NCBI GenBank assembly: GCA_010031635.1 | Contig: RGZI01000005.1 | Location: 1 to 48,172 of the forward strand | Source: Actinomycetota bacterium | Lineage (GTDB): Bacteria; Actinomycetota; Actinomycetes; Nanopelagicales; Nanopelagicaceae | Reading direction: 5' to 3' | DNA length: 48,172 nucleotides | Shown here: positions 9,453 to 18,735 of the stretch, one piece after another | How positions within the stretch are numbered: position 1 is the stretch's first letter | How the letters are laid out: every line of letters begins with the position of its first letter | Made by a program: the position numbers and the translations under genes | Notes under the pieces: generated by a model | Databases searched by the model: none | Seen by the model: the letters and a program-made list of their open reading frames with translations, nothing else | Told to the model about the DNA's origin: nothing

Positions 9453-10460
9453 GTGGCTATAGCGAGAGGTTTCTCAAACTCGATTCGAGCTTTCTTCCGT
9501 ACTGAGAGTTCTGGCGGAGTTTTCTTACTCATTGCGGCATTAATTGCGCTGATCGCGGCGAACTCCCCTTGGAGTGCTGGCTACTTAACTTTTTGGCATG
9601 AGTATGAAGTTTTTATCAACGATGGCTTAATGGCAATATTTTTCTTTTTAGTTGGCCTAGAAATCCGCCAAGAGGCGCGGTCTGGTCAATTTCGTGATCC
9701 AAAATCTGCAGCACTTCCAATTATCGCTGCGATCGGCGGAATGGTAACTCCCGCATTAATTTTTGTAATCTTTAATTCAGGATCAGCCACCTCTAACGGC
9801 TGGGCAATCCCAATGGCTACAGATATCGCGCTTGCACTGGGAGCACTTGCGCTTTTAGGTAAACAAATTGACACCTCTTTAAAAGTTTTCTTGTTGACTC
9901 TTGCCATAGCCGATGATTTGGGATCAATTTTGGTTCTAGGGATTTTTTATAGCGATGGATTAAGCCTGATTAAAGTTGCTTCCTCAATTGGAGCAGTACT
10001 TCTTGCTTGGATAATTCCGCTCAGGGGCAGATTTAACACGGAAAAATTAATCAAAATTATTCATCCCTGGAGCGCATTTCTCGTAATTCCACTTTTCGCA
10101 CTTGCCAACGTTGGAATCCAAATTAACTTACCAAATATTGATCAAATGCTTTCTGCGCCAGTAGTAATTGGAATTATCATTGGGCGTGTAATTGGAAAAG
10201 TAGTTGGAATTACATTTTTTGCTTGGGCAGCAGTTAAATTAGGATTTGCAAAATTACCTGCTGCTTTATCATTTAAGGAGATTGCCGGAGCTGGCGCATT
10301 GGCTGGAATGGGATTAACTGTTTCGCTCTTCGTTGCAAAAGTAGCCCTTACCGATCAAAGTGCAATTGCGGAAGTTAAATTTGCGTTATTACTTGCCGCA
10401 TTGATTTCAGGAGTGCTTGGATTAACGTTGCTGCGAATATTCTCAACTAAACAGGATTAA
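9453..10460 (+). CDS. nhaA: Na+/H+ antiporter NhaA, apparently lacking a central segment
   Basis: GWAIPMATDIALALG, LAIADDLGSILV, HPWSAFLVIPLFALANVG. 335 aa instead of about 385; see finding. GTG start 6 nt after TAGAAT. Confidence 0.85.
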   Translation: MAIARGFSNSIRAFFRTESSGGVFLLIAALIALIAANSPWSAGYLTFWHEYEVFINDGLMAIFFFLVGLEIRQEARSGQFRDPKSAALPIIAAIGGMVTPALIFVIFNSGSATSNGWAIPMATDIALALGALALLGKQIDTSLKVFLLTLAIADDLGSILVLGIFYSDGLSLIKVASSIGAVLLAWIIPLRGRFNTEKLIKIIHPWSAFLVIPLFALANVGIQINLPNIDQMLSAPVVIGIIIGRVIGKVVGITFFAWAAVKLGFAKLPAALSFKEIAGAGALAGMGLTVSLFVAKVALTDQSAIAEVKFALLLAALISGVLGLTLLRIFSTKQD

Positions 10461-10462
10461 AA

Positions 10463-10642
10463 CTACTTCTTAACTAGCGCAACCGCTCCAGCAAGAACTT
10501 CTGCCAAACGGGTAGCTTCATCTGCATTTAATTCCACGACTAATCTTCCGCCACCTTCAAGAGGTAGGCGCATAACAAGGGACCGGTTTTCCTTGGTGCA
10601 CTCCATTGGGCCATCGCCCGTACGCGGTTTCATCGCTGCCAT
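10463..10642 (-). CDS. DUF3117 domain protein
   Basis: MAAMKPRTGDGPMECTKENRSLVMRLPLEGGGRLVVELNADEATRLAEVL. GGGAGG Shine-Dalgarno upstream of the start at 10642. Confidence 0.88.
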   Translation of the reverse strand: MAAMKPRTGDGPMECTKENRSLVMRLPLEGGGRLVVELNADEATRLAEVLAGAVALVKK

Positions 10643-10720
10643 CTTCGACCTCCCGCTGTCTGATCTGAACCTGAAATGCCCAGTGGGCAATTATCTCGCA
10701 AATTGGCCGATAGTGGGAAA

Positions 10721-10924
10721 TTAGCGCTGGGAATCTAATCCTGATAGGACAAGAGTACTGGTCAGACGGGTGCGGCCCGAGGTCAGCACTGCAGCCACAG
10801 CACTTTCAGGTACCTGAAGCAGGCCGGCGATCTCATTGAGGGTTTTGCTGCGCAAGTAGAACAGGGTGAGCACGACCCGCTCCTCCTCAGGGAGTGCGGC
10901 AATCACCTGGACCAGAGTGCTCAT
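10721..10924 (-). CDS. Sigma-70 region 4-like stand-alone HTH protein (67 aa)
   Basis: ALPEEERVVLTLFYLRSKTLNEIAGLLQVPESAVAAVLTSGRTRL resembles sigma region 4. No region 2 is present. TACCTT lies 7 nt before the ATG. Confidence 0.7.
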   Translation of the reverse strand: MSTLVQVIAALPEEERVVLTLFYLRSKTLNEIAGLLQVPESAVAAVLTSGRTRLTSTLVLSGLDSQR

Positions 10925-10931
10925 AGGCTAA

Positions 10932-10937
10932 AAGGTA
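10932..10937 (-). promoter_or_regulatory. Putative leaderless -10 of the sigma4-like gene
   Basis: TACCTT followed by 7 nt, then ATG at 10924. Confidence 0.55.
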
Positions 10938-10950
10938 CCGCCTATAGGGT

Positions 10951-11367
10951 TTAGACGGAGGCTGCAAACCGTCTGAGTGAGAGTTTCACACCAAATAATA
11001 AGGATGGCGCTAGAAATGGGAGGTACCAACCAACCAGATCTTCGCTCCAATTAAATCGAGTCAAGGTGGGCGAGATTTGGTACAACTCAAAAGTTCCACT
11101 GCCACGTAACCAGCGGCCAGTATGGATCACATCGCAGCGGTTCGGCGGTTGCCACAAATTAACCTCCATTGTGTCCAAAATTCCAAACAATTTTTGTTTT
11201 GGAAAGAGTCCGGTAAACGCTGCGATCTTGGTTCCTACGCCATCAGTTTTTCTTTCCACCACAACATCAGTTGCCAACATCCAACTGCCTTGGCTCTCCC
11301 AATCAACCATTTTGTTCCAAACTTTATCAACTGGTGCAGCAATCTCTATCGTTAGTTTAAGCAACAT
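10951..11367 (-). CDS. SRPBCC/START-like lipid-binding protein
   Basis: LKLTIEIAAPVDKVWNKMVDWESQGSWM start, typical polyketide cyclase/SRPBCC fold. Confidence 0.75.
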   Translation of the reverse strand: MLLKLTIEIAAPVDKVWNKMVDWESQGSWMLATDVVVERKTDGVGTKIAAFTGLFPKQKLFGILDTMEVNLWQPPNRCDVIHTGRWLRGSGTFELYQISPTLTRFNWSEDLVGWYLPFLAPSLLFGVKLSLRRFAASV

Positions 11368-12580
11368 TTCTTAAACTCCTAACCTCTTTGAAAGTTACTG
11401 GCGTTAGTACAGCTATAGCTGTCATCAGTGCTAGGAGGCGCGAAGTTTGTACCACTCCGATTGCTTCAATGATTGGTCCGATTACAACTAACCCAATTGG
11501 CGCAAGTGCATATGATCCAAGTGCGTCGTAAGAAATAACTCGTGAATACGATTCACTCGGAATATGTTGTTGCATAGATGTACTCCAAGCGACATAAAAG
11601 ATTTCAAGTGAAATCCCAGTTGCAAATGCCACCAAAAGCGTCGCAACAAGTTGGTTTGGAACTCCAATCATGAAAATCCAAACTCCAACAAATATTTCAG
11701 GAAGAATTCCAATCAAAAGTGGACGGCTAAAGTGGACTCTTAGCGCTAGAACTCCCCCAACGATCATTCCTAAAGTAATCGCTGCTATTACCCATGACCA
11801 TTGTTTTGGTCCACCATTGTGTTCTTTAGTGGCAATTGGACCCAGTACGCCTAGCGTCGCCTCATAAGCAAGATTGACAAAGCTAAAAGCAATTACAACA
11901 ACTACAACCCATTTCCGGGAAATAAATTCACTCCAACCTTCTCGTAATTCGCGCCACATCGCTGGAGGTTTTTCATTATCACTTGTACTAATTGACGGTA
12001 AATCAATTCCCCAAACAAGAACTCCAGCAATCAAAAAAGAAATCCCATCAATTAAAATTGCCCAACCGGCTCCAAATGATGCAACCAATATTCCGGCCAC
12101 CAATGAACCGGCTACATAACCAAAATTAGTCAGTAAGCCAACAGTTGCATTTCCTTTTTGTAACTGCTCTTTTGGAAGAATTTCTGGAAGCATCCCCGAA
12201 AATGCCGGCCACCAAAATGCATTTAAAACTCCAAAAATAAATCCGGTAATACATAAAAGTGCAATTGAAGTAAAGCCAAAAATAAAAGAAGCAGCGCTCA
12301 GGAAAACAAATAAACTTCCAATTACATCTGATCCACCTACAATTTGATTTCGTTTGAAGCGATCCCCAGCCACACCACCAAAAATCATAAATGCAATTGT
12401 TGGCGCTAATTGCACCCCAAGAACCAGACTTACATCAGATGCGCTTCCTCCAGGCAAGGCAAGAATTCCAAAAGAAAGCGCAATCGGCATAAAACCATTT
12501 CCAAAATTGGAAATCAGACGCGCGCTGATCAACCTGGTAAATCCAGGATATTTTCGCAGGGTACGCAAGTCGCCAAACAT
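11357..12580 (-). CDS. MFS transporter (enterobactin exporter-like MFS_3)
   Basis: About twelve TM segments, FGGVAGDRFKRNQIVGGSD motif. The start could be 12580 or 12622. Confidence 0.8.
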   Translation of the reverse strand: MFGDLRTLRKYPGFTRLISARLISNFGNGFMPIALSFGILALPGGSASDVSLVLGVQLAPTIAFMIFGGVAGDRFKRNQIVGGSDVIGSLFVFLSAASFIFGFTSIALLCITGFIFGVLNAFWWPAFSGMLPEILPKEQLQKGNATVGLLTNFGYVAGSLVAGILVASFGAGWAILIDGISFLIAGVLVWGIDLPSISTSDNEKPPAMWRELREGWSEFISRKWVVVVVIAFSFVNLAYEATLGVLGPIATKEHNGGPKQWSWVIAAITLGMIVGGVLALRVHFSRPLLIGILPEIFVGVWIFMIGVPNQLVATLLVAFATGISLEIFYVAWSTSMQQHIPSESYSRVISYDALGSYALAPIGLVVIGPIIEAIGVVQTSRLLALMTAIAVLTPVTFKEVRSLRNVA

Positions 12581-12584
12581 CTTA

Positions 12585-13124
12585 TTAAACTGACTTAATG
12601 CATGCGTCAAGAGCCTCATCAATCGTTTTTGTCCAAATTAATGCCTCTAACTGGTGTGGCTTTAAAAAATTTTCACTTTCTAGGTGAGTTAAGAATCCAG
12701 ATAGTGGGCCATAAAAATCTGTTGGATCTAAAATGATTAACGGCTTTTTACTAAAACCTAGAGATTTGCCAACCCAAATTTCGAAAAACTCTTCCATTGT
12801 CCCAGCACCACCGGGCAAGGTAATAAATGCATCGGAAAAATCATCCATCAATGCTTTTCGCACTCGCATGTCATCGACAATATGCAACTCGTCAGCCTGT
12901 CGGTCTGCAAATTCGATATCAGCTAACTTTTTAGGAATTACGCCTACTGTTCGGCCCCCTGCTTCTCTACATGCGCGTGAAACTGCACCCATCATGGAAA
13001 TCTGGCCACCACCCCAAACTAAACTCCAACCTCTTTTTGCAATTGCTTCTCCCAATGCACCAGCCAACTCGACGTACTTACCATCGATTGCCTCTGAGGC
13101 GGAACAGTAGACACAGATTCGCAT
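12585..13124 (-). CDS. LOG/TIGR00730 family Rossmann-fold phosphoribohydrolase
   Basis: MRICVYCSAS start, WGGGQISMMGAVS, LPGGAGTMEEFFEIW motif. TATCCT lies 6 nt before the ATG. Confidence 0.9.
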   Translation of the reverse strand: MRICVYCSASEAIDGKYVELAGALGEAIAKRGWSLVWGGGQISMMGAVSRACREAGGRTVGVIPKKLADIEFADRQADELHIVDDMRVRKALMDDFSDAFITLPGGAGTMEEFFEIWVGKSLGFSKKPLIILDPTDFYGPLSGFLTHLESENFLKPHQLEALIWTKTIDEALDACIKSV

Positions 13125-13130
13125 CCACTC

Positions 13131-13154
13131 AGGATAGAGGGAAAGCGGTAGCGT
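13131..13154. promoter_or_regulatory. Divergent leaderless -10 pair for the LOG gene and dapD
   Basis: Minus TATCCT (13131-13136), 6 nt to ATG 13124. Plus TAGCGT (13149-13154), 7 nt to ATG 13162. Confidence 0.65.
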
Positions 13155-13161
13155 TTGCCCC

Positions 13162-14085
13162 ATGAATGCGACGGGTTCTGGAATTGGTATTGCCACGGTT
13201 GCCAGTTCAGGCGCAACGCTAGATGTTTGGTACCCAGCGCCAAATCTTGGCCCCTTAATTAAAAGTGCGAAAATTAAATCAGCTTTAGAGTCGTTAGCGG
13301 TTCCAGATGAAGTTCGTGGAGTCACGAAAAAAGTTATTGAAATTGAAATTGACTTAGCAACACCTCCTAAGTCAACAGAAGATGCCTATCTGCGCTTGCA
13401 CTTACTCTCACACCGACTAGTTGCGCCACATGGCCTAGCACTTGATGGCATATTCCCATTACTTGCTAATGTCGTTTGGACGTCGCAAGGACCTTGTGAA
13501 AATCTTGATTTTGAAACTACGCGGATGCGAATGCTCGTACGTGGTCCGGTGATCGTTTATGGCGTAGATAAGTTTCCGCGGATGGTTGATTACGTCATAC
13601 CGACTGGTGTTCGCATAGCTGACGCTGATCGCGTTCGACTTGGTGCGCACCTTGCAAGTGGCACAACTGTTATGCATGAAGGTTTCATAAATTTTAACGC
13701 TGGAACTCTGGGAACTTCGATGGTTGAAGGTCGCATCTCTGCTGGAGTTGTTGTTGACGACGGCTCTGATGTGGGTGGTGGAGCATCAATCATGGGAACA
13801 CTCAGCGGTGGTGGCAAAGAAGTTATCTCAATCGGAAAAGGATGCTTGCTTGGTGCCAATTCTGGACTAGGAATTTCGCTCGGTGATAACTGCATTATTG
13901 AATCAGGCACTTACATAACAGCGGCCTCAAAAGTATTACTTCCAGATGGGCAGATCGTAAAAGCTCGTGAATTATCTGGTGCGAATGGATTGCTATTCCG
14001 CCGTAATTCACAAAGCGGTGGACTCGAAGTGATTCCACGCACCGGAACTTGGGGCGGCTTAAACTCTGTATTGCACGCGAATTAA
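13162..14085 (+). CDS. dapD: 2,3,4,5-tetrahydropyridine-2,6-dicarboxylate N-succinyltransferase (actinobacterial type)
   Basis: Left-handed beta-helix C-terminus: HEGFINFNAGTLGTSMVEGRISAGVVVDDGSDVGGGASIMGTLSGGG. Divergent from the LOG gene. Confidence 0.92.
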   Translation: MNATGSGIGIATVASSGATLDVWYPAPNLGPLIKSAKIKSALESLAVPDEVRGVTKKVIEIEIDLATPPKSTEDAYLRLHLLSHRLVAPHGLALDGIFPLLANVVWTSQGPCENLDFETTRMRMLVRGPVIVYGVDKFPRMVDYVIPTGVRIADADRVRLGAHLASGTTVMHEGFINFNAGTLGTSMVEGRISAGVVVDDGSDVGGGASIMGTLSGGGKEVISIGKGCLLGANSGLGISLGDNCIIESGTYITAASKVLLPDGQIVKARELSGANGLLFRRNSQSGGLEVIPRTGTWGGLNSVLHAN

Positions 14086-16115
14086 TTAATCCCCGCATAA
14101 AGATTCGCAGGGATATCTGAGCCGATAATCATGACCGCTGCGATTGTTGGATATAAATTTAAAATATCTCGAACTACTTCAATGCTTTGTTCATCAGAGA
14201 TTTCATCGCTCAAAACAACTATTGGTGAGCGCCATGATCCGCTTAGAATTGCCGCTGCAAGCGAACGGGTGATTATCACCTTGCTCGGTGCGGGATTTTC
14301 AACTACTTGATACGGATAAATGCCAGAACTTTTTCGCTTCGCCAAAAATTGTGAAACTGACTTGCTTTCACGTCCTAAAGAGTGCCAAATAATCGGCGCA
14401 TTTGCTGAAAGTAAAGTATTTGATTGAGTTGCCAGCCAATTACTCTCTTCATTAAAAACTATTAACGGATTGCCACTCATTTTTTGGCCAAGGGTAAGCC
14501 CCACGCTTTCAAAGTTAGTACCCGAAATGAAAGTTGGTACAACTCCGGCTTTCTTCATGGTTGTTTTTGATGGAAGTGCATCAAGAGTTCCTACTAATGT
14601 TACTTTTTTGATCTTGCGACGTTTTAGTTCAGAAATTGTTGCCTCACTTAATTTTCGCCCAGTAGTTACAAATACTGGGGCCTTTTGTGAGTTAGCAAAT
14701 GCTAAAGCTGAGATTGCAATCTCAGGCTCTGCTTCAACATTAACTAAAATTGCATTTTGCGAAGTAGTCCAAAAATTCTTAGCGATGGAAATTGCAATCT
14801 CATCTATGGCATCTGTATTAATCAATTTGGCGTTTAATTGAATCCAAGCTGAAGGCAATTTCAATAGGGATCTAAATTTCTCGCCCGTTAGCTGAGTACT
14901 TTTTCCATCTGTGCTAAATGCAGAAATACTTTTTACAGCACCGCCCCCTGTGCGTGCAGTGACTTCATATCTAGCAACATCTGGCAAATTAAAAGCTTTT
15001 GCCATATTTGCCTGAGTAATCGACCGCACCCAACTACTATATGAAGGATTAAGCGTTGGATCTAAACTCCACGGATCTGGCACCGACAAAAGGTATGGGA
15101 CTGCCGTTCCCCAGACATCTTGCACATTTTCAGTTACGCCTCCCGTTGAGGATGCGTAATAGGCAAAAATTGGTTTTCCGTTATACAAAATTGCCAATCC
15201 AGTCGTCGTATCAGGTTGAGTGATGGAAACCGCCTCCACCCATTTTTTGCCATACACCGCTTCAATCTCTTTAGACCAACCAACAAAATTTTGATCTTGA
15301 ACTGAAGAATATAAATTACAATCACAAATTTTCCGTAAATTATCTTTTTTGGCTAACCCAAAAGTGCGCGCTGCGATTACTTGGGCTTCGAGTGCGGCAC
15401 TTGGCCAAGAAGATGAAACCTCTCCGATACCCCTTAAATACTCATCATGTAAACGTAAAGTATTTGTGACAATAATTGCGGCAGAGGTTAAACCATCTGG
15501 GATTAACTTAATTTGCGCCTGTCCATAACGATAACGCTTTGTGGTTGTGCCAACCTTCATTCGCAGCAGTGAATTTTCACCCGGGAAAGCGGTCGTTCCA
15601 CTCCAGCGAATCGTCCAAATTCCTCCTTGCGGAAGAGGTGAATTAGCCCCTGACGCCGGGTCTGTCATCGAAGTGATTAAAGATTGACCTAGTATCGAAA
15701 AAGTTAGTGAACCTCCGATAGGAAGCGTTGTACCTTGCGTTGCACTCTCAACCACACCTGGAGCCAGATCGCCAGGGAAAATCTGAAGAACACTGGGAGT
15801 CGGCGTTAAAGATTCATTGGTGAAAGTTACTGATTGAATTTTGTCAGCAATATTTATTCGTAAAAATGCTGAGTCATCAACAGGTGCAACCTCTACTCCA
15901 GAGTAGTAATGATTCAAAATTTCAGTAGCGGTTTTCCCTTCTCGAGCCATTCCAAATGCTCCTACTTGACTCATTCCAACTCCATGGCCATAACCTGAAC
16001 CGCGGAAATCAAATTTTTCGGGCAGATCCGTTGCGAAAGATGCCACTGGTGAAAGAGTTTGAAAGATTAGGAGAAAAGTTAGCGTAAATGAAAAGCGACT
16101 ACTAAAGATCTTCAT
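14082..16115 (-). CDS. Secreted SpoIID/LytB-domain protein with C-terminal cell-wall-binding type 2-like repeats
   Basis: Signal peptide, FDFRGSGYGHGVGMSQVGAFGMAREGKTATEILNHYYSG, EVSSSWPSAALEAQVIAARTFGLAKK. The C-terminal half has CWB2-like segments. Confidence 0.85.
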   Translation of the reverse strand: MKIFSSRFSFTLTFLLIFQTLSPVASFATDLPEKFDFRGSGYGHGVGMSQVGAFGMAREGKTATEILNHYYSGVEVAPVDDSAFLRINIADKIQSVTFTNESLTPTPSVLQIFPGDLAPGVVESATQGTTLPIGGSLTFSILGQSLITSMTDPASGANSPLPQGGIWTIRWSGTTAFPGENSLLRMKVGTTTKRYRYGQAQIKLIPDGLTSAAIIVTNTLRLHDEYLRGIGEVSSSWPSAALEAQVIAARTFGLAKKDNLRKICDCNLYSSVQDQNFVGWSKEIEAVYGKKWVEAVSITQPDTTTGLAILYNGKPIFAYYASSTGGVTENVQDVWGTAVPYLLSVPDPWSLDPTLNPSYSSWVRSITQANMAKAFNLPDVARYEVTARTGGGAVKSISAFSTDGKSTQLTGEKFRSLLKLPSAWIQLNAKLINTDAIDEIAISIAKNFWTTSQNAILVNVEAEPEIAISALAFANSQKAPVFVTTGRKLSEATISELKRRKIKKVTLVGTLDALPSKTTMKKAGVVPTFISGTNFESVGLTLGQKMSGNPLIVFNEESNWLATQSNTLLSANAPIIWHSLGRESKSVSQFLAKRKSSGIYPYQVVENPAPSKVIITRSLAAAILSGSWRSPIVVLSDEISDEQSIEVVRDILNLYPTIAAVMIIGSDIPANLYAGIN

Positions 16116-16890
16116 CAGCCGACGATGATTTTGCAACTTGTAGTGATTCCTTATAGGCCGCAACCACTTCGTCTGGATTACCGCGCATCACAATTTTACC
16201 TTTATCTAACCAAATTATATCGTTGCAAATCTCTTTAATTGTCGCAAGCGCATGACTTACCAAAATAATTGCTCGATTTTCACCACGTAGTGTTTTAATT
16301 TTTTCTAATGATTTCTTTTTAAATTTTGCATCACCTGTACTTAATGCTTCATCTATGATTAATACATCTGGTTCGACAATCACTGCTACAGCAAAAGCTA
16401 AACGTGAGTACATGCCAGCTGAGTAGGTTTTCATCGGCGAGTCGATTGCTTCACCAATATCTGCAAAATCGGCAATCGCGGGAAATTGCTTTTCAATTTC
16501 GGCTCGCGTTAATCCAGCAGCCAATCCACCAAGAATTACATTTTCGCGTCCTGTTAAGCGCGCATTAAAGCCCACTCCTAAGGAAAGAAGAGTGCTTACC
16601 TGGCCATAAACTTCTACTCTTCCAGCTGTTGGTGGAACGATTCCAGCAATTACCCGCATCAAAGATGATTTTCCGGCGCCATTTGCTCCGATTACTCCCA
16701 AAACTGATCCGTATGGGATTTCAAGATTTAAATTTGTTAGAGCATTAACAGTTCGGATTTTGCGACCCGTGCGAGTTAGCGCTTGTCGAAATGTAGGTTT
16801 CTTTTGAACAGTCGTTTTATAAGTTAGATTTAAATTTCGAACAGAGATTGCTACCTGTCCTGATTTGTGGGCTTCAGATTCGAAGAGCAA
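16102..16890 (-). CDS. ABC transporter ATP-binding protein, polysaccharide/teichoic acid export type (Wzt/TagH-like)
   Basis: GVIGANGAGKSSLMRVIAGIVPPTAGRVEVYGQVSTLLSLGVGFNARLTGREN, YSAGMYSRLAFAVA. Confidence 0.9.
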   Translation of the reverse strand: MLFESEAHKSGQVAISVRNLNLTYKTTVQKKPTFRQALTRTGRKIRTVNALTNLNLEIPYGSVLGVIGANGAGKSSLMRVIAGIVPPTAGRVEVYGQVSTLLSLGVGFNARLTGRENVILGGLAAGLTRAEIEKQFPAIADFADIGEAIDSPMKTYSAGMYSRLAFAVAVIVEPDVLIIDEALSTGDAKFKKKSLEKIKTLRGENRAIILVSHALATIKEICNDIIWLDKGKIVMRGNPDEVVAAYKESLQVAKSSSADEDL

Positions 16891-17698
16891 ATTCGCGCTC
16901 CCGTCTCATAAACATAAACACTGCAATCAACAAAAATGCAAATGCCCACGAAAACATCGTGATGAAATTCGCTAGCGACGGGGCGACACCTTTGATTAAA
17001 ATATCAGTCCAGGAGCTAATAAATGTATATAAAGGATTTAAATATGAAATTGGTTTTAACGATGGTTTTAATTGTTCAGTTGTATAAAGGACTGGTGAGA
17101 GATAAAGCCATGCACGAGTAAAATATGGCAAAAAGTTTCTTGTATCGCGGAAATACACATTTAAAATTGAAGTAAGAATCGCAATTCCAAGTGCAAAAAA
17201 TATTGCTGCGATCAAAACTGGTATCAGGTAAAAAAGTTCGGGACCGATTGGTAGCCCAAGTATCAGATCAATAAAGCCTAAAACAAAAAAAGTTGGTAGA
17301 AATTTAAAAAACGATATAACAGTTGCGGATATTGGAAGGATTATTCTTGGGAATGCGGAGTTAAGAACCAATTTTCCGCCACTAGTGATTGATTTTGATC
17401 CAGCCATCATCGAATTTGTAATGAAATAAAATAAAAATAATCCCGCAGTTAAATGAGCAAATCTTTCCGAACCAGCATTTCCTCCAATAACTATTATCAA
17501 TAAATAATAAACAAATGCAAGAATGAGAGGATTAAGGATTAGCCAAAGCTGCCCGAAGACTGATCCAAAATTTTGCGCACGCAACTCTGATCGGGAATAA
17601 GCACTAATGAATTCACGGCGTCTCCAAACATCAGAAAAGTAGGGTTTGACCGGAGGTAGTCCTCCTTTAAATGGCTCATATATCTGTACTTTTCCCAT
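16874..17698 (-). CDS. ABC-2 type polysaccharide export permease (Wzm/TagG-like)
   Basis: WRRREFISAYSRSELRAQNFGSVFGQLWLILNPLI, six TM layout, adjacent to its ATPase. TACGAT lies 6 nt before the ATG. Confidence 0.88.
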   Translation of the reverse strand: MGKVQIYEPFKGGLPPVKPYFSDVWRRREFISAYSRSELRAQNFGSVFGQLWLILNPLILAFVYYLLIIVIGGNAGSERFAHLTAGLFLFYFITNSMMAGSKSITSGGKLVLNSAFPRIILPISATVISFFKFLPTFFVLGFIDLILGLPIGPELFYLIPVLIAAIFFALGIAILTSILNVYFRDTRNFLPYFTRAWLYLSPVLYTTEQLKPSLKPISYLNPLYTFISSWTDILIKGVAPSLANFITMFSWAFAFLLIAVFMFMRREREFALRI

Positions 17699-17704
17699 TT
17701 GCTT

Positions 17705-17710
17705 ATCGTA
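17705..17710 (-). promoter_or_regulatory. Putative leaderless -10 of the polysaccharide export permease gene
   Basis: TACGAT followed by 6 nt, then ATG at 17698. Confidence 0.55.
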
Positions 17711-17714
17711 CCGG

Positions 17715-18698
17715 CTAGCCTCGACGTAGACCTCTTTTTGAAGAGGTAAGGAAGCCCAAGCCCCAAGACATATGCATCGTTAACAGCACTATCGGCAGCA
17801 TGAGCTTTGTCGCAAAACTCTTTCCTACAATAAATCCGCTAACTACCACTCCCACTAAATATCCAATTGGTGCGATAAAAAAGATGGATGAGAAAAGAAA
17901 GCCCGCAAAAAATCCAACTGTACTTATTGCCAAAGTTACTGGCGGTGCCAAATATCTTAAGTTGATCGTGCCAGGATGTGTTCGCATGACTTCACGGCGC
18001 CATCTTCCATATTCAAAATACTGCCTTGCTAGCGCGCGAACTGTTGATCTTGGGCGATAGGTAACATGTAAATCTGGTTGAAAAAAAACTACTCCACCAT
18101 TTTTTCGCAATCTGAAATTTAACTCCCAATCTTGAGCGCGAATAAAAGCTGGATCAAAACCACCAATCGCATCAATTGCGGATTTTAGAAAAACGCCAAG
18201 ATAAACAGTGTCTGTGGGTCCGGCTTCTCCCCCTGTGTGAAAACGTGAACCTCCAACACCAATAGGTGAGCGCATTGCTAACGCCACACTTTTTTCAAAT
18301 AATGTTTCACCTTGCGCTGCCATGATGCCGCCAACATTTACCGCACCAGTTTCAAGTAATGTTTTTACTGCAATCCGAATGTAATCTTTTGGTAAATGAG
18401 CATGACCATCTACTCGAACAATAATTGGATGAATTGCTGCAGCAATTGCAGCATTTAAAGCTGCTGCTGTTTTGCCACTTGGGTTTTGAATCAATTTAAT
18501 TCGAGAATCTTGCTGAGCTAATTGGGCAGCTATCGCATTTGTTTGATCTTTTGATGGTCCCAGCGCCAAAATAATTTCAAAATCACCTTTGAAATCTTGT
18601 CCCGTAATGGCAGCCAAAGTTGCCGCTAAGTATTTCTCCTCATTTAAGACGGGGAGGATTACTGAGACGGAGTTCTCATGAGCATCGGGCGTGGTCAT
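17715..18698 (-). CDS. Family 2 glycosyltransferase with C-terminal TM helices
   Basis: SVSVILPVLNEEKYLAATLAAITGQ, IVRVDGHAHLPKDYI, GGFDPAFIRAQDWELNFRLR. Start set at 18698. Confidence 0.85.
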   Translation of the reverse strand: MTTPDAHENSVSVILPVLNEEKYLAATLAAITGQDFKGDFEIILALGPSKDQTNAIAAQLAQQDSRIKLIQNPSGKTAAALNAAIAAAIHPIIVRVDGHAHLPKDYIRIAVKTLLETGAVNVGGIMAAQGETLFEKSVALAMRSPIGVGGSRFHTGGEAGPTDTVYLGVFLKSAIDAIGGFDPAFIRAQDWELNFRLRKNGGVVFFQPDLHVTYRPRSTVRALARQYFEYGRWRREVMRTHPGTINLRYLAPPVTLAISTVGFFAGFLFSSIFFIAPIGYLVGVVVSGFIVGKSFATKLMLPIVLLTMHMSWGLGFLTSSKRGLRRG

Positions 18699-18722
18699 AT
18701 AGGTAAGAAGGTACCCTCCGTT

Positions 18723-18728
18723 TAGGCT
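18723..18728 (+). promoter_or_regulatory. Putative leaderless -10 of the LCP gene
   Basis: TAGGCT followed by 7 nt, then GTG at 18736. Confidence 0.6.
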
Positions 18729-18735
18729 GTGCGCT

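Noticed and set aside
14470-14841. Antisense ORFs within the SpoIID and other genes
   Set aside because: They are short, embedded fully antisense to well-supported genes, and lack promoters, Shine-Dalgarno sites or recognisable domains.
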